A stretch of DNA of 41,522 nucleotides from positions 1 through 41,522 of the forward strand of contig JAPYRS010000008.1 in the NCBI GenBank assembly GCA_029936875.1, written 5' to 3'. The notes under the pieces are model-generated. The model was given only the letters and a program-made list of their open reading frames with translations. It did no database searches and was not told the origin of the DNA. The stretch comes from Alphaproteobacteria bacterium (GTDB taxonomy: Bacteria; Pseudomonadota; Alphaproteobacteria; SHVP01). Position 1 is the first letter of the stretch, and each line of letters begins with the position of its first letter. Both the position numbers and the translations under genes were made by a program. Positions 8,141 to 17,756 of this stretch are shown here, piece by piece.

Positions 8141-9313
8141 ATGAGCAATCGGCGCATTCTTTTTTACGTTCAGCACCTGCTCGGCATTGGCCATTTGAAA
8201 CGGGCGGCGACGCTGTGCCGGGCGATGTCGGCAGCCGGCATGGACGTGACGCTGATTTCCGGCGGCGGCAATGTGCCGGGTCTTAACATCGGCGGTGCCG
8301 ATTTTATTCAGCTACCGCCAACGCGGGCGACCGATCTCTATTTTAAAAAACTGGTTGATGAAAACGACCAACCAATCGACGACGATTGGAAGGCGCGGCG
8401 GCGCGAGCAACTGCTTGAGGCGCGGAGCGAGTTTGATCCGCATGTATTGATGATCGAACTGTTTCCGTTTGGGCGGCGGCAAATGCGATTCGAACTCGAC
8501 CCGCTGCTGGACGCGGCAATCGTGGCCAATCATCGCCCGGTGATCGTTTCGTCGGTGCGCGATATTTTGGTGGCGCAGGAAAAAGCCGAACGGAACGACG
8601 AGATGCTGGCACGGGTCGAAAAATACTTCGACCACATTTTGGTTCACGGCGACGCGGATTTTATTGCGCTCGACAAAACATTTTCGCACGCCGCGCAAAT
8701 CAAAGAGAAGATTTACTACACCGGTTACGTCGTTGACCGAACCGCGCGGGTGAGCCCCGACCGGGAAAGTGGCCGGGACGAAGTCATTGTCTCGGCAGGT
8801 GGCGGCGCGGTTGGGCTCGAGTTCTTAAAGTTTTCAATTGCGGCGCGGGAAATATCAACGCTGGCGGATCGAACCTGGCGCATTCTGGTTGGCTACAATC
8901 TGCCACAGGAATATTTCGATCAACTTGTCGCGCTCGCGGCACACGCCGGGGGCGGCGTCATCGTCGAACGGGCGCGGGCCGATTTTCCGGTCCTGCTGCG
9001 GAACTGTGCGCTGTCGCTGAGCCAAGGCGGCTACAATACGATGATGGAAACACTGGAGGCTGGCGCTCACGCGGTGATCGTCCCCTACGCGGGCGGGATT
9101 GAGACCGAGCAGACTCTGCGCGCCCGCGGCATCGGCGAGCGGGGCGGCATCACCATACTGGATGAAGCGGATCTGGCCCCGGACAGCATTGGCGCCGCAA
9201 TCGCGACCGCCATCGCCACGCCGCCAGCGCACGTGACCAAACTCGATACCGACGGCGATACCGTCACGGTCGATCTCGTCGCCGGTTGGGCCGGGAGCAG
9301 GGCATGGGACTGA
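8141..9313 (+). CDS. MurG-like (COG4671-type) glycosyltransferase, second copy
   Basis: A 390-residue predicted transferase starting at ATG 8141, 13 bases after the phosphatase. RILFYVQHLLGIGHLKRA is the N-terminal glycine/histidine loop, VIVSAGGGAVGLEFL is the start of the donor domain, and LSQGGYNTMMETLEAGAHAVIVPY followed by GIETEQTLRARGI is the GGYNT plus Glu/Gln region of MurG-type donors. It is homologous in layout to the protein at 3790-5058 but diverged, which suggests two successive transfer steps. Cytoplasmic or peripheral at the inner membrane, as no signal peptide or membrane helix is visible. Confidence 0.82.
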   Translation: MSNRRILFYVQHLLGIGHLKRAATLCRAMSAAGMDVTLISGGGNVPGLNIGGADFIQLPPTRATDLYFKKLVDENDQPIDDDWKARRREQLLEARSEFDPHVLMIELFPFGRRQMRFELDPLLDAAIVANHRPVIVSSVRDILVAQEKAERNDEMLARVEKYFDHILVHGDADFIALDKTFSHAAQIKEKIYYTGYVVDRTARVSPDRESGRDEVIVSAGGGAVGLEFLKFSIAAREISTLADRTWRILVGYNLPQEYFDQLVALAAHAGGGVIVERARADFPVLLRNCALSLSQGGYNTMMETLEAGAHAVIVPYAGGIETEQTLRARGIGERGGITILDEADLAPDSIGAAIATAIATPPAHVTKLDTDGDTVTVDLVAGWAGSRAWD

Positions 9314-9362
9314 TGCGATCTGAATCTATCGGCCGCACATTTTTTCGGAGAGGCGTTCGTAA

Positions 9363-10133
9363 ATGACTGACGCCGGTGATCCCTGGCTTGGTTTAGAGCG
9401 CGAACTCGACCTTTGGGCGGATGCTGGCAATGTCGCGCCGTTCTGGTGGCGGGACGATGACGCTGTGGTGCCAAGTGACCGGCTCGATCGCCTGCTTAGC
9501 CTTGCCGCGCATCAACAGACACCGCTTTGTCTCGCCGTGGTTCCGGAACCGGCAACCGAAGCGCTGCAATCCCGACTGCAAGAGGTGGCCGATGTTCGGG
9601 TCGCGGTACACGGCTGGGGACACGTCAATCACGCCCCGGACGGCGAGAAAAAGGCTGAATTCGGGCCTCACCGGCCCTTACGTGTCATGACAGAAGAAGC
9701 CGCGCAGGGTCTTCAGCGAATATCGGCGCTGTTTGGCGGCCAGGCGATTGCCACGTTTGTTCCACCCTGGAACCGAATCGATACGAATCTGATCGCGCCG
9801 CTCGGCGAGATTGGCTTTACTGGTGTATCCGGCCACCGCAGCAGGAAAACCACGGCCTCTGTGACCGACGTCACAGCCGCCGATATTCATGTCGATATCG
9901 TCGATTGGGGAGAAAGTCGCGCATTCGTCGGCGAAGAACCGGCATTGCGGACGATTTATGTTCAATTGGCCGAGGCCCGGGAAGCCGAAATCGAATTGCC
10001 GGCGACCGGACTGCTGACGCACCACCTGGTGATGGACGATGCGGCGTTTGATTTCACCGCGCGGCTGCTGGAAAAAATTCATGCCCACCGGGGCGCAACA
10101 TGGTTAACGCCTAAGGCCGTATTCTCGAGATGA
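9363..10133 (+). CDS. Polysaccharide deacetylase-like protein
   Basis: A 256-residue protein without signal peptide. It has the pattern of a NodB/DUF2334-like (beta/alpha) deacetylase: PFWWRDDDAV with the metal/catalytic aspartates near residues 30-35, AVHGWGHVNHAP with the histidine pair near 85-90, and FVPPWNRID further on, corresponding to the usual [RP]PP(W/Y) motif 3. This would remove acetyl groups from an N-acetylated sugar, here possibly a lipid-linked precursor in the cytoplasm. A GGAGAGG ribosome site precedes ATG 9363. Its end overlaps the start of the next gene. Assignment to the superfamily is good; the exact activity is inferred from the glycosyltransferase neighbours. Confidence 0.7.
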   Translation: MTDAGDPWLGLERELDLWADAGNVAPFWWRDDDAVVPSDRLDRLLSLAAHQQTPLCLAVVPEPATEALQSRLQEVADVRVAVHGWGHVNHAPDGEKKAEFGPHRPLRVMTEEAAQGLQRISALFGGQAIATFVPPWNRIDTNLIAPLGEIGFTGVSGHRSRKTTASVTDVTAADIHVDIVDWGESRAFVGEEPALRTIYVQLAEAREAEIELPATGLLTHHLVMDDAAFDFTARLLEKIHAHRGATWLTPKAVFSR

Positions 10134-10636
10134 TGACGCGCCACCAATATTCGCGGCGGCAATTCATATGGGACGAAACGAAAGCCGTGATCGGATTGAT
10201 TCTCACCGGAGGGCCGTTATTCTTCGCCGATATTCAAGGGGTTGTCTTTGCCATTCTTGCGGTGCTGACCGTACTGTTTGTCGGTTATGCCGCGCAGACG
10301 GCGCTGCGCCATCTCACGGTGATTGAAGTCTCGGATGACGGTATCGCGGCGGTCGGGGCCCGGCCTGCCAATATACCCTGGGATCGTTTGCGCGGGATTC
10401 GGCTGCGTTATTATTCAACCCGGCGCGACCGCGAACAAGGCTGGATGCACCTGGTGGTCAAAGGAGATGGGACAACAATCCGGATTGAATCGGCGATCGA
10501 TAGTTTCACGGCAATTGTGAGCCGGGTGACACTTGAGGCCGAACAGCACGGTGTTGAACTTGGCGCCTCGACCCGCATAAATCTGGACGCCATTGGGGTG
10601 GCAAACGGCGGCGTTACAAATACCGCCACAAAATGA
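10130..10636 (+). CDS. Small membrane protein with PH-like cytoplasmic domain, unknown function
   Basis: A 168-residue protein starting in a four-base ATGA overlap with the deacetylase-like gene. Two hydrophobic segments (about residues 19-33 and 36-60) form a short hairpin in the membrane. The remainder looks like a small beta-rich bacterial PH-like domain: VIEVSDDGIAAVG, IPWDRLRGIRLRYY, MHLVVKGDGTTIRIE and then an amphipathic helix. I do not recognise a specific family. As the last gene of the glycan operon it could be a membrane accessory factor. Confidence 0.6.
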   Translation: MMTRHQYSRRQFIWDETKAVIGLILTGGPLFFADIQGVVFAILAVLTVLFVGYAAQTALRHLTVIEVSDDGIAAVGARPANIPWDRLRGIRLRYYSTRRDREQGWMHLVVKGDGTTIRIESAIDSFTAIVSRVTLEAEQHGVELGASTRINLDAIGVANGGVTNTATK

Positions 10637-10702
10637 TATTCAATAATCAAAACAAGAGACGAGACACAGGGACGGCGTATTCAGGATGAGTAGCACTTAG
10701 CG

Positions 10703-12592
10703 ATGGGCAACACTCTTCTGGTTCGAAACCTCAAGATCGAGTTCGACGCGCCCGAGGGCCGCATCGAGGCGGTGCGGGGTGTTTCATTCCGGGTTCCGGC
10801 CCGGAAGACTGTCGCCATCGTCGGCGAATCAGGATCGGGCAAATCGGTGATCAGCCAGGCGATCATGGGGATCCTGCCCAAGGCCGGACGGATCACCGCC
10901 GGCGAAATTATTTTCTTCGATCCAGAGAAACCGCAGTCGTTTGTCGATATCGTTAAGTTGCCGCCGGAAAGCAAAGAAATGCGAGCGCTCCACGGTGGGC
11001 GGATCTCAATCATCTTTCAGGAGCCGATGACGTCGCTGTCGCCGCTTCATACGATTGGCAACCAGATCACGGAAGCCTTTCACCTCCATACCCAGGCGAC
11101 CAAGGCCGAAGGCCTCGACGCGATGGAAGAGGTATTTCGCCTGATCGGATTTCCGAATCCGAAAGAGGCGGGCTTCTCCTATCCGTTTGAACTTTCCGGC
11201 GGGTTGCGGCAACGGGCGATGATCGCGATGGCGCTGATATGCCAGCCGGCGGTTCTGATCGCTGATGAGCCGACGACCGCGCTCGACGTCACCATTCAGG
11301 CGCAGATTCTCCAACTGATGAAGGATCTGCAAAGCGAACTCAACATGGCGCTGCTGATGATCACGCACGATCTCGGCGTCGTCGCCAACATGGCCGACGA
11401 GATTGTCGTCATGTACCACGGCGAGGTGATGGAACAGGGGACGCTCGACCATATTTTTCGGGACCCGCAACATCCCTACCTAAAAGCACTTCTAAATGCG
11501 GTGCCGCGGTTCGACATGAAAGAGGGCGAACGCCTGATCCCGATCCGGGAGATCAAGGCGACACCGGGCGGCATGCTTTCGAAACAGGACTACGACCCCA
11601 GCACGATCGACCGGCGGAAACCTCTACTGGCTGTCACCAACCTCAGCAAATCGTTTGAGACGCGGAAGCGCTCGCTGCTGGGCGGCAGTCCGGGCGGTTC
11701 GGTCAAAGCATTGGACAACGTCAGTTTTGAAGTGCGGCGCGGCGAATGCCTCGGGCTGGTCGGTGAATCCGGCTGCGGCAAGACCACCACCAGCAAGATA
11801 TTGATGAAAGCGCTTTCCGCAGACAGCGGTAGCATTATCTTCAATGACCGCGGTCGCGAAATGGATGTCCTGCATATGGCGAAGGGCGAACTCCCGTTAT
11901 TTCGCCGCCGCGTCCAGTACATTTTTCAGGACCCGTTCGGATCTCTCAATCCGCGCATGACCGTTTTCGATATCGTCAGTGAGCCACTGATCATTCACAA
12001 GGTCGGCACAGCCGAAGAGCGCCAGCAAATGGTGCGTGAACTGATGACGTTGGTCGGACTGGATGTCCGCCATCTGCGCCGCTACCCCCATAGTTTTTCT
12101 GGCGGCCAGCGCCAACGCATCGGTATCGCCCGCGCTCTCGCCTTAAAGCCCGACCTCTTGATTTGCGACGAACCGGTCTCTGCACTCGACGTCTCAATCC
12201 AGGCGCAAATTCTGAACCTGCTGAAAGACCTGCAGGAAAAACTCGGCCTCACCTACCTGTTTATTTCGCACAACCTCGCGGTGATTGATTACATCTCTGA
12301 TCGGATCGCCGTGATGTGTGCGGGGCGCATTGTTGAACTCGCGCCGCGGAAGATATTTTTTGAGCGGTCGATTCACCCCTACACAAAGGCGTTGCTGGCG
12401 GCGGTGCCGGAACCTAATCCGGATGCCCGTCTCGACCTTCGGGCGCTGATGGATGGGCACGCCTCGGATCCGACAAAATGGCCAGAACCCTTCACCTTGA
12501 ACGGCTCTGGACCCTCAAATATGGTGGACATGGGCGAAGGTCACTTCGTCCGGGCCTCGGGCGTTACCGCGGCACGGGAGTTACTAAAATGA
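10703..12592 (+). CDS. Fused double ATP-binding protein of a peptide-type ABC importer
   Basis: A 629-residue protein with two complete nucleotide-binding domains, as in YejF/GsiA-type importers. Domain 1 has Walker A GESGSGKS (41-48), signature LSGGLRQR near 163, Walker [12 protein letters not shown] near 187 and the MITHD switch histidine. Domain 2 has GESGCGKT near 354, FSGGQRQR near 465, [11 protein letters not shown] near 488 and FISHN. Both domains end with the oligopeptide-transport C-terminal extension ([24 protein letters not shown]). All catalytic residues are intact. It powers uptake by the permeases encoded downstream; its stop overlaps the binding-protein start in ATGA. Confidence 0.93.
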   Translation: MGNTLLVRNLKIEFDAPEGRIEAVRGVSFRVPARKTVAIVGESGSGKSVISQAIMGILPKAGRITAGEIIFFDPEKPQSFVDIVKLPPESKEMRALHGGRISIIFQEPMTSLSPLHTIGNQITEAFHLHTQATKAEGLDAMEEVFRLIGFPNPKEAGFSYPFELSGGLRQRAMIAMALICQPAVLIADEPTTALDVTIQAQILQLMKDLQSELNMALLMITHDLGVVANMADEIVVMYHGEVMEQGTLDHIFRDPQHPYLKALLNAVPRFDMKEGERLIPIREIKATPGGMLSKQDYDPSTIDRRKPLLAVTNLSKSFETRKRSLLGGSPGGSVKALDNVSFEVRRGECLGLVGESGCGKTTTSKILMKALSADSGSIIFNDRGREMDVLHMAKGELPLFRRRVQYIFQDPFGSLNPRMTVFDIVSEPLIIHKVGTAEERQQMVRELMTLVGLDVRHLRRYPHSFSGGQRQRIGIARALALKPDLLICDEPVSALDVSIQAQILNLLKDLQEKLGLTYLFISHNLAVIDYISDRIAVMCAGRIVELAPRKIFFERSIHPYTKALLAAVPEPNPDARLDLRALMDGHASDPTKWPEPFTLNGSGPSNMVDMGEGHFVRASGVTAARELLK

Positions 12593-14556
12593 TCAGTTTT
12601 GGGCAGCGCGCCACATTGGCGGTACCCAAATGGTCGGCGTTACGCAGATGGACGGCGCTTCGCCTTACGGCAAACGCCGCGTTTGTTGCCGTCATCGGTA
12701 TCGGTTTTGCTGCACCTGCTGCCGCCGTCGAGCTGGTCGAGACACCGTTCTTTCAGGAAAAGGTAGCGGCCGGCGAATTGCCAAGCGTCGATAAGCGCGT
12801 GCCGTCCAACCCCAGCATCGTAAGCTTAAGCGGCGACAAACAGATTGGCCGACACGGCGGCGAAATGCGGATGCTGATCGGGCGACCACGCGATGTTCGG
12901 CTGTTGGTGGTTTACGGCTATGCGCGGCTGATCGCTTACGACGAAGATTTCAATCTGGTGCCGGACATTCTTCAAGACCTCGAAGTCGAAGACGGCCGGA
13001 TCTTCACGCTGCATCTGCGGCCCGGTCACAAGTGGTCGGATGGATCACCGTTTACGTCCGAGGATTTCCGCTATTGGTGGGACGACGTTGCCAACAACCC
13101 GGAATTGAGCCCGTCCGGCCCGCCGGTCGACCTGCGAGTCGATGGCGAGCTGCCGCTGTTTGAAGTCCTTGATGAAACGACGGTGCGTTTCACCTGGGCC
13201 AGTGCAAATCCATTTTTCCTGCCGCGGCTTGCCGGCGCCTCACCATTATTCATTTATCGCCCGTCCAAATACCTGAGGGGCTTCCACATCACCTACACCA
13301 GTGAAGCCGAACTTGAAGAAAAGATTGGCAATTCACGGAACTGGGCATCGCAGCATAATCGCCAGGACAATATGTACCGGTTCGATAATCCGAAACTGCC
13401 GACGCTGCAGCCGTGGGTCAATACGACAAGCCCCCCGGCGACAAGATTTATCGGCGTGCGTAATCCGTATTTTCACCGGGTCGATACCGAAGGACGCCAA
13501 CTTCCCTATATCGACAAATACATTTTGATTCAGGCGGCGGCCGCGCTAATCCCGGCGAAGGCGGGTGCCGGTGAAGTTGACCTTCAGGCGCGGAGCCTTG
13601 CGTTCAGCGATTTCACCTTTCTTCGCGAAGCGCAGGAGCGGAACAATTTCAAGACGCTGCTGTGGCGGGAGGCCAAGGGCAGCCACATTGCGCTGTTCCC
13701 GAACCTCAATATCAACGATGAAGTCTGGCGCGGCATTATGCGGGACGTGCGTTTCCGGCGGGCACTTTCATTGTCGATTGACCGCGACCTCGTCAATGAG
13801 GCGCTTTATTTCGGTCTCGCGATTTCCGGCAACAACACCGTGCTTCCTGAAAGCAGCCTCTACCGCGAAGAGTTCATGACCAAGTGGACCGAATACGATC
13901 CCGACGCGGCCAACGCGCTGTTGGATGAGATGGGTCTGACCGAGCGCAACAAGGATGACATTCGGTTACTGCCGGACGGGCGGCCCATGAACATCATTGT
14001 CGAAACCGCCGGTGAATCGACCGAACAAACCGATATTCTCGAACTGGTCAAAGACGATTGGGACGCGATCGGCATCAAGCTGTTCTCGAAACCGACGCAG
14101 CGGGAGATTTTTCGCAATCGGATATTTGCCGGTGAGACCATGGTTGCCGTCTGGACCGGATTCGAGAACGGCATCCCGACACCCGATTTCAACCCGGCCG
14201 AACTCGCACCGACATCGCAACACAGCTATCAGTGGCCGAAGTGGGGCCAATATTACGAGACCTCTGGCCGTTCGGGCGAGACACCCGACATGCCGGCAGC
14301 AATCGAATTGCAAAACCTCCACAAACAATGGCTCAACGCCGATTCGACCGAAGGACGTGAAGCGGCGTGGCTGAAAATGCTTGAGATCCATGCCAACGAA
14401 ATGTTCACCATCGGCATTGTTACCGGCGTGATGCAGCCTATCGTCGTCAAAGCGACACTGCGCAACATTCCGGAAGAAGGAATTTTCAACTGGGAGCCGG
14501 GCGCCCAACTTGGCATCTATCGTCCCGATACATTTTGGTTCGACGACGCAAGTTGA
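12589..14556 (+). CDS. Periplasmic substrate-binding protein, family 5 (peptide/nickel type)
   Basis: The start is ATG 12589, in a four-base ATGA overlap with the ATPase stop and behind GGGAG; an upstream in-frame start would merely read through the ATPase gene. The 655-residue product has a long signal peptide (positive WSALRRWTALR, hydrophobic AAFVAVIGIGF, probable cleavage after AAPAAA near residue 46). The mature part resembles SBP_bac_5: FTLHLRPGHKWSDGSPFTSEDFRYWW, RDVRFRRALSLSIDRDLVNEALYFG and a C-terminal lobe return. It is longer than DppA/OppA, which suggests a large or unusual peptide-like ligand. It delivers ligand to the two permeases that follow. Confidence 0.9.
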   Translation: MISFGQRATLAVPKWSALRRWTALRLTANAAFVAVIGIGFAAPAAAVELVETPFFQEKVAAGELPSVDKRVPSNPSIVSLSGDKQIGRHGGEMRMLIGRPRDVRLLVVYGYARLIAYDEDFNLVPDILQDLEVEDGRIFTLHLRPGHKWSDGSPFTSEDFRYWWDDVANNPELSPSGPPVDLRVDGELPLFEVLDETTVRFTWASANPFFLPRLAGASPLFIYRPSKYLRGFHITYTSEAELEEKIGNSRNWASQHNRQDNMYRFDNPKLPTLQPWVNTTSPPATRFIGVRNPYFHRVDTEGRQLPYIDKYILIQAAAALIPAKAGAGEVDLQARSLAFSDFTFLREAQERNNFKTLLWREAKGSHIALFPNLNINDEVWRGIMRDVRFRRALSLSIDRDLVNEALYFGLAISGNNTVLPESSLYREEFMTKWTEYDPDAANALLDEMGLTERNKDDIRLLPDGRPMNIIVETAGESTEQTDILELVKDDWDAIGIKLFSKPTQREIFRNRIFAGETMVAVWTGFENGIPTPDFNPAELAPTSQHSYQWPKWGQYYETSGRSGETPDMPAAIELQNLHKQWLNADSTEGREAAWLKMLEIHANEMFTIGIVTGVMQPIVVKATLRNIPEEGIFNWEPGAQLGIYRPDTFWFDDAS

Positions 14557-14580
14557 TCGGGGAGCGACCGGCACCACAGC

Positions 14581-15606
14581 ATGTTTAATTACCTGATCCA
14601 ACGCATCCTGATCATGATCCCAACGTTGTTGGTGATCTCGATCCTGATTTTCATCATCATTCAGTTGCCGCCGGGAGATTTCCTATCGAACCAGCTGGCG
14701 GAACTGCGTGCACAGGGCGACACGGCGGCGATTGAAAAAATCGACTTTCTCCGCGCCCAGTATGGCCTCGACCGGCCGATGGTCGAACAGTATGTCATCT
14801 GGCTCGGCGTCTGGCCGGGACCGGATGGAATTTCCGGGCTGTTGCAGGGCGACTTCGGCCATTCATTTGAGTTTGATCTTCCGGTTGCCGACATCATCGG
14901 CGACCGGGTCTGGCTCTCGTTCATCGTCTCGTTTGCGACAATTATTTTTACCTGGCTGGTTTCCTTTCCGATCGGTATTTATTCGGCAACCCACCAGTAC
15001 AGCTGGGGCGATCATACGCTGACCTTTGTTGGCTTTATCGGCCTGGCCACGCCCAACTTTTTGCTCGCCCTGGTGATGCTTTATTTTGCCAATGTCTGGT
15101 TTGGTACCGAGATCGGCGGCCTGATGGCCGAGGAATATCTCGATCAACCGTGGTCGTTTGGCAAGTTGGGATCGATACTGGAACATCTCTGGGTGCCCGT
15201 CGTCGTGATCGGGACTTCCGGCACCGCCGGCATGATCCGCCGTCTTCGCGCCAATCTTCTCGATGAACTGCACAAACAGTATGTCGTGACCGGACGCGCC
15301 AAGGGCCTCGGTTCGTTCAAGCTGCTGGTCAAATATCCGCTGCGGATGGCGCTCAACCCGTTCATCGCCGACATCGGCAATTTGCTGCCGCAGGTTATTT
15401 CCGGCGCGGCCATCGTTTCGGTCGTGCTGTCGCTGCCGACCACCGGGCCGATGCTTTTACAGGCGCTTCAGAGCCAGGATCAATACCTTGCCGGATCGTT
15501 CCTGATGGCGCTCGCAATGCTTACCGTGATTGGCATGTTCCTAAGCGATGTCGCGCTCGCCATGCTTGATCCGCGCATTCGTTTGGGCGCGAGTGGCACA
15601 CGATGA
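14581..15606 (+). CDS. ABC importer permease, DppB/OppB type
   Basis: A 341-residue inner-membrane protein starting MFNYLIQRILIMIPTLLVIS, the classic DppB-like first helix. It has about six membrane helices and the EAA-type ATPase-coupling loop near residues 240-260 (KQYVVTGRAKGLGSFKLLVKYPLR). The conserved LxQYGLDRP motif (RAQYGLDRPMVEQYV) is present in the first periplasmic loop. It forms the channel with the 15603 permease. GGGGAG lies upstream of the ATG, and its TGA overlaps the next ATG, so the two permeases are coupled. Confidence 0.93.
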   Translation: MFNYLIQRILIMIPTLLVISILIFIIIQLPPGDFLSNQLAELRAQGDTAAIEKIDFLRAQYGLDRPMVEQYVIWLGVWPGPDGISGLLQGDFGHSFEFDLPVADIIGDRVWLSFIVSFATIIFTWLVSFPIGIYSATHQYSWGDHTLTFVGFIGLATPNFLLALVMLYFANVWFGTEIGGLMAEEYLDQPWSFGKLGSILEHLWVPVVVIGTSGTAGMIRRLRANLLDELHKQYVVTGRAKGLGSFKLLVKYPLRMALNPFIADIGNLLPQVISGAAIVSVVLSLPTTGPMLLQALQSQDQYLAGSFLMALAMLTVIGMFLSDVALAMLDPRIRLGASGTR

Positions 15607-16793
15607 CCGACCGTCCATCAGATTCGCCAACAGATCGCAGCGAGCAGCCGCTGGAGCATTACGTCAGCACTGCGCCTTTTGATCCGTACACCGTTGAGAC
15701 CATGACGCCCGAGCAGGAGCGTTTTTTCATGGCCTCGCAGTGGAAATTGATGTGGTGGAAATTGTTGCGCCACCGCCTTGCCGTGGTTTCCGGTTTGTTT
15801 CTGCTGTTCATGTATGGATCGATTTTGGTCAGCGAAGCGCTGGCGCCCTACGAACTCAGCACCCGCGACCGGCGCCATATCTTCGCGCCGCCGCAAGGCA
15901 TTCATCTGTTCCATGAAGGCAGGTTGGTCGGGCCGTTTGTTTACGGGTACGACCGCACGCTCAATCTCGAGACGCTCAAGCGCATATACACGCCGAACAT
16001 GGACAAGGTGCAAAAGCTGCGCTTTTTCTGCCTCGGCGATGAGTACGAATTCTGGGGCATGCTGGAAGGGCGCTTTCACATCGTTTGCCCGGCCAAGGGC
16101 GGTACATTATTTCTGTTCGGCACCGACAGATTAGGGCGCGACGTATTTTCGCGCATTGTTTACGGCACCCGAATATCACTGACCGTTGGGTTATTCGGCA
16201 TCACCATCAGCTTCCTGCTCGGCATCGTGCTCGGTGGCCTCGCCGGCTATTACGGCGGTTGGACCGATTCGATTGTGCAACGGATGATCGAAATCATTCG
16301 CTCGTTCCCGGAGCTGCCACTGTGGATGGCGCTATCGGCGGCCCTGCCTGTCACCTGGAGTCCGATTCTGATTTATTTCGGAATCACCATCATTCTCGGT
16401 TTGATCGATTGGACCGGCCTTGCCCGAGCGGTGCGATCGAAGTTGCTCGCCCTTCGTGAAGAAGACTTCGCCACCGCCGCCGTGCTAATGGGCGCGTCAC
16501 CGGGTCGCGTTATCGGCCGCCATCTGCTGCCGAGTTTCATGAGCCATCTGATTGCATCGGCGACACTTTCAATTCCGTCGATGATCCTCGGCGAAACGGC
16601 CTTATCATTCCTTGGGCTGGGGCTTCGGCCCCCAATCACAAGCTGGGGTGTGTTGCTGAACGAGGCGCAAAATATCAATGCCGTTGCGCTGCATCCGTGG
16701 CTTATGATTCCGGTAATCCCGGTGATTCTGACGGTGCTCGCGCTGAACTTCTTCGGCGATGGATTGCGCGACGCGGCCGACCCCTACAAGTAA
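15603..16793 (+). CDS. ABC importer permease, DppC/OppC type with enlarged periplasmic loop
   Basis: A 396-residue permease. The N-terminal 60 residues are hydrophilic and cytoplasmic, then one helix (LAVVSGLFLLFMYGSILV). A periplasmic stretch of roughly 90 residues precedes the core, longer than in DppC and more like YejE-type proteins. GTDRLGRDVFSRIVYGTRISL is the typical entry to the core; the EAA loop is EEDFATAAVLMGASPGRVIGRHLLP, and the end is LNFFGDGLRDAADPY, diagnostic of the family. It overlaps the DppB-like gene by four bases and is the last gene of the importer operon, convergent with the methyltransferase at 16844. Confidence 0.92.
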   Translation: MTDRPSDSPTDRSEQPLEHYVSTAPFDPYTVETMTPEQERFFMASQWKLMWWKLLRHRLAVVSGLFLLFMYGSILVSEALAPYELSTRDRRHIFAPPQGIHLFHEGRLVGPFVYGYDRTLNLETLKRIYTPNMDKVQKLRFFCLGDEYEFWGMLEGRFHIVCPAKGGTLFLFGTDRLGRDVFSRIVYGTRISLTVGLFGITISFLLGIVLGGLAGYYGGWTDSIVQRMIEIIRSFPELPLWMALSAALPVTWSPILIYFGITIILGLIDWTGLARAVRSKLLALREEDFATAAVLMGASPGRVIGRHLLPSFMSHLIASATLSIPSMILGETALSFLGLGLRPPITSWGVLLNEAQNINAVALHPWLMIPVIPVILTVLALNFFGDGLRDAADPYK

Positions 16794-16843
16794 CCGCAAC
16801 GCCTGAAAACTGGTCAGTCGCGATGCCACCGCGCGATGCTTTG

Positions 16844-17692
16844 TTACCGAACTTTCTGCAACCAGATACTGGTCTCGAACGCACCGTCGACAAGTGGCAA
16901 GCGGTTGACGACACTTTCCTTGATCGCACTTTTCAGCGCCGTTACCGCGTAGGCGCTTGAAAAAAAGATTTCGTACCCGCCGCCCTGCAAAAGTGCTGCG
17001 ACCGCCAATTGTTCGTTGTAGCCGCGCCAGGCCCATAGCTCTGGGTAGTCTTCCGGCAGCAGCACGTCATGGACATGGATCCAAACGCCCGGCGGCAGCA
17101 CTGGGAGCACCCGATTGAACAGATAATCGACGTCGGTTCCGGGCATCAGAATATGGCTTGAATCAATGAACAGTAGGTCGCCAGGTTCGAGCGCCGAAAA
17201 CGTTGCTGCGCCTGCCTTCTGGACCGGTTTTGCAACGTGATTGATGGGCAAATCCGCGATATCGGCGCGCGGGCTCGGATCAATCGAGGTGATCTCTGTA
17301 CCGGTTTTGCCGTCGGCAACCGCCTGAACCATGAACCGGGTCGAATGGCCGCTGCCGATTTCGATGATGCGCTTTGGCGCGAGGTGGCGAACCGTCGCAT
17401 AGAGCGCGGCACCATCAAGACGGGGAAACCAATCCTGTTCCCAACGCGGCGCTGGCGGCGGGGCATTGCCAATTTTCTTAAGATCAGGGGCAAACGATTC
17501 GATGATGCCGAGAAAGTCGCGCATGCTCGGTTCGGCATCCCGAAACAATGGGCCGAGTGTGTCGTAGCGGCCGCGTGTCGCATCGGCGAGATCGGTATGC
17601 TGGTGGGGAATAAAAAATCCCGGCGGCGCTTTACCCAGATGTGACGAGAGGCCGAGAAGCGACGAGAGGCCTGCGCGAAGAGTACGGCGCAT
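16844..17692 (-). CDS. Class I SAM-dependent methyltransferase (Methyltransf_24-like)
   Basis: A 282-residue protein. The SAM loop is KRIIEIGSGHSTRFMV near the middle, followed by ITSIDPSPR (acidic strand 2), GDLLFIDSSH and GVWIHVHDVLLPEDYPELW, the pattern of methyltransferases found in cell-surface glycan and small-molecule loci. The first 60 residues are basic and hydrophobic without a convincing signal peptide. Substrate unknown. It stands alone, convergent with the importer, 64 bases from the MBL-fold gene upstream on the same strand. A later in-frame ATG (MRDFLG) could be used, but the long form keeps the usual N-terminal helices. Confidence 0.8.
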   Translation of the reverse strand: MRRTLRAGLSSLLGLSSHLGKAPPGFFIPHQHTDLADATRGRYDTLGPLFRDAEPSMRDFLGIIESFAPDLKKIGNAPPPAPRWEQDWFPRLDGAALYATVRHLAPKRIIEIGSGHSTRFMVQAVADGKTGTEITSIDPSPRADIADLPINHVAKPVQKAGAATFSALEPGDLLFIDSSHILMPGTDVDYLFNRVLPVLPPGVWIHVHDVLLPEDYPELWAWRGYNEQLAVAALLQGGGYEIFFSSAYAVTALKSAIKESVVNRLPLVDGAFETSIWLQKVR

Positions 17693-17756
17693 CAGATTAT
17701 CGCTGGCGAAGCATTATTGAATTGAAATCACAGAAGGCCGACCGAACATCGCGAGG

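Noticed and set aside
12478-12588. Upstream extension of the family 5 binding protein
   Set aside because: It lies wholly within the ATPase gene and would bury the signal peptide; the ATGA overlap at 12589 is the natural start.
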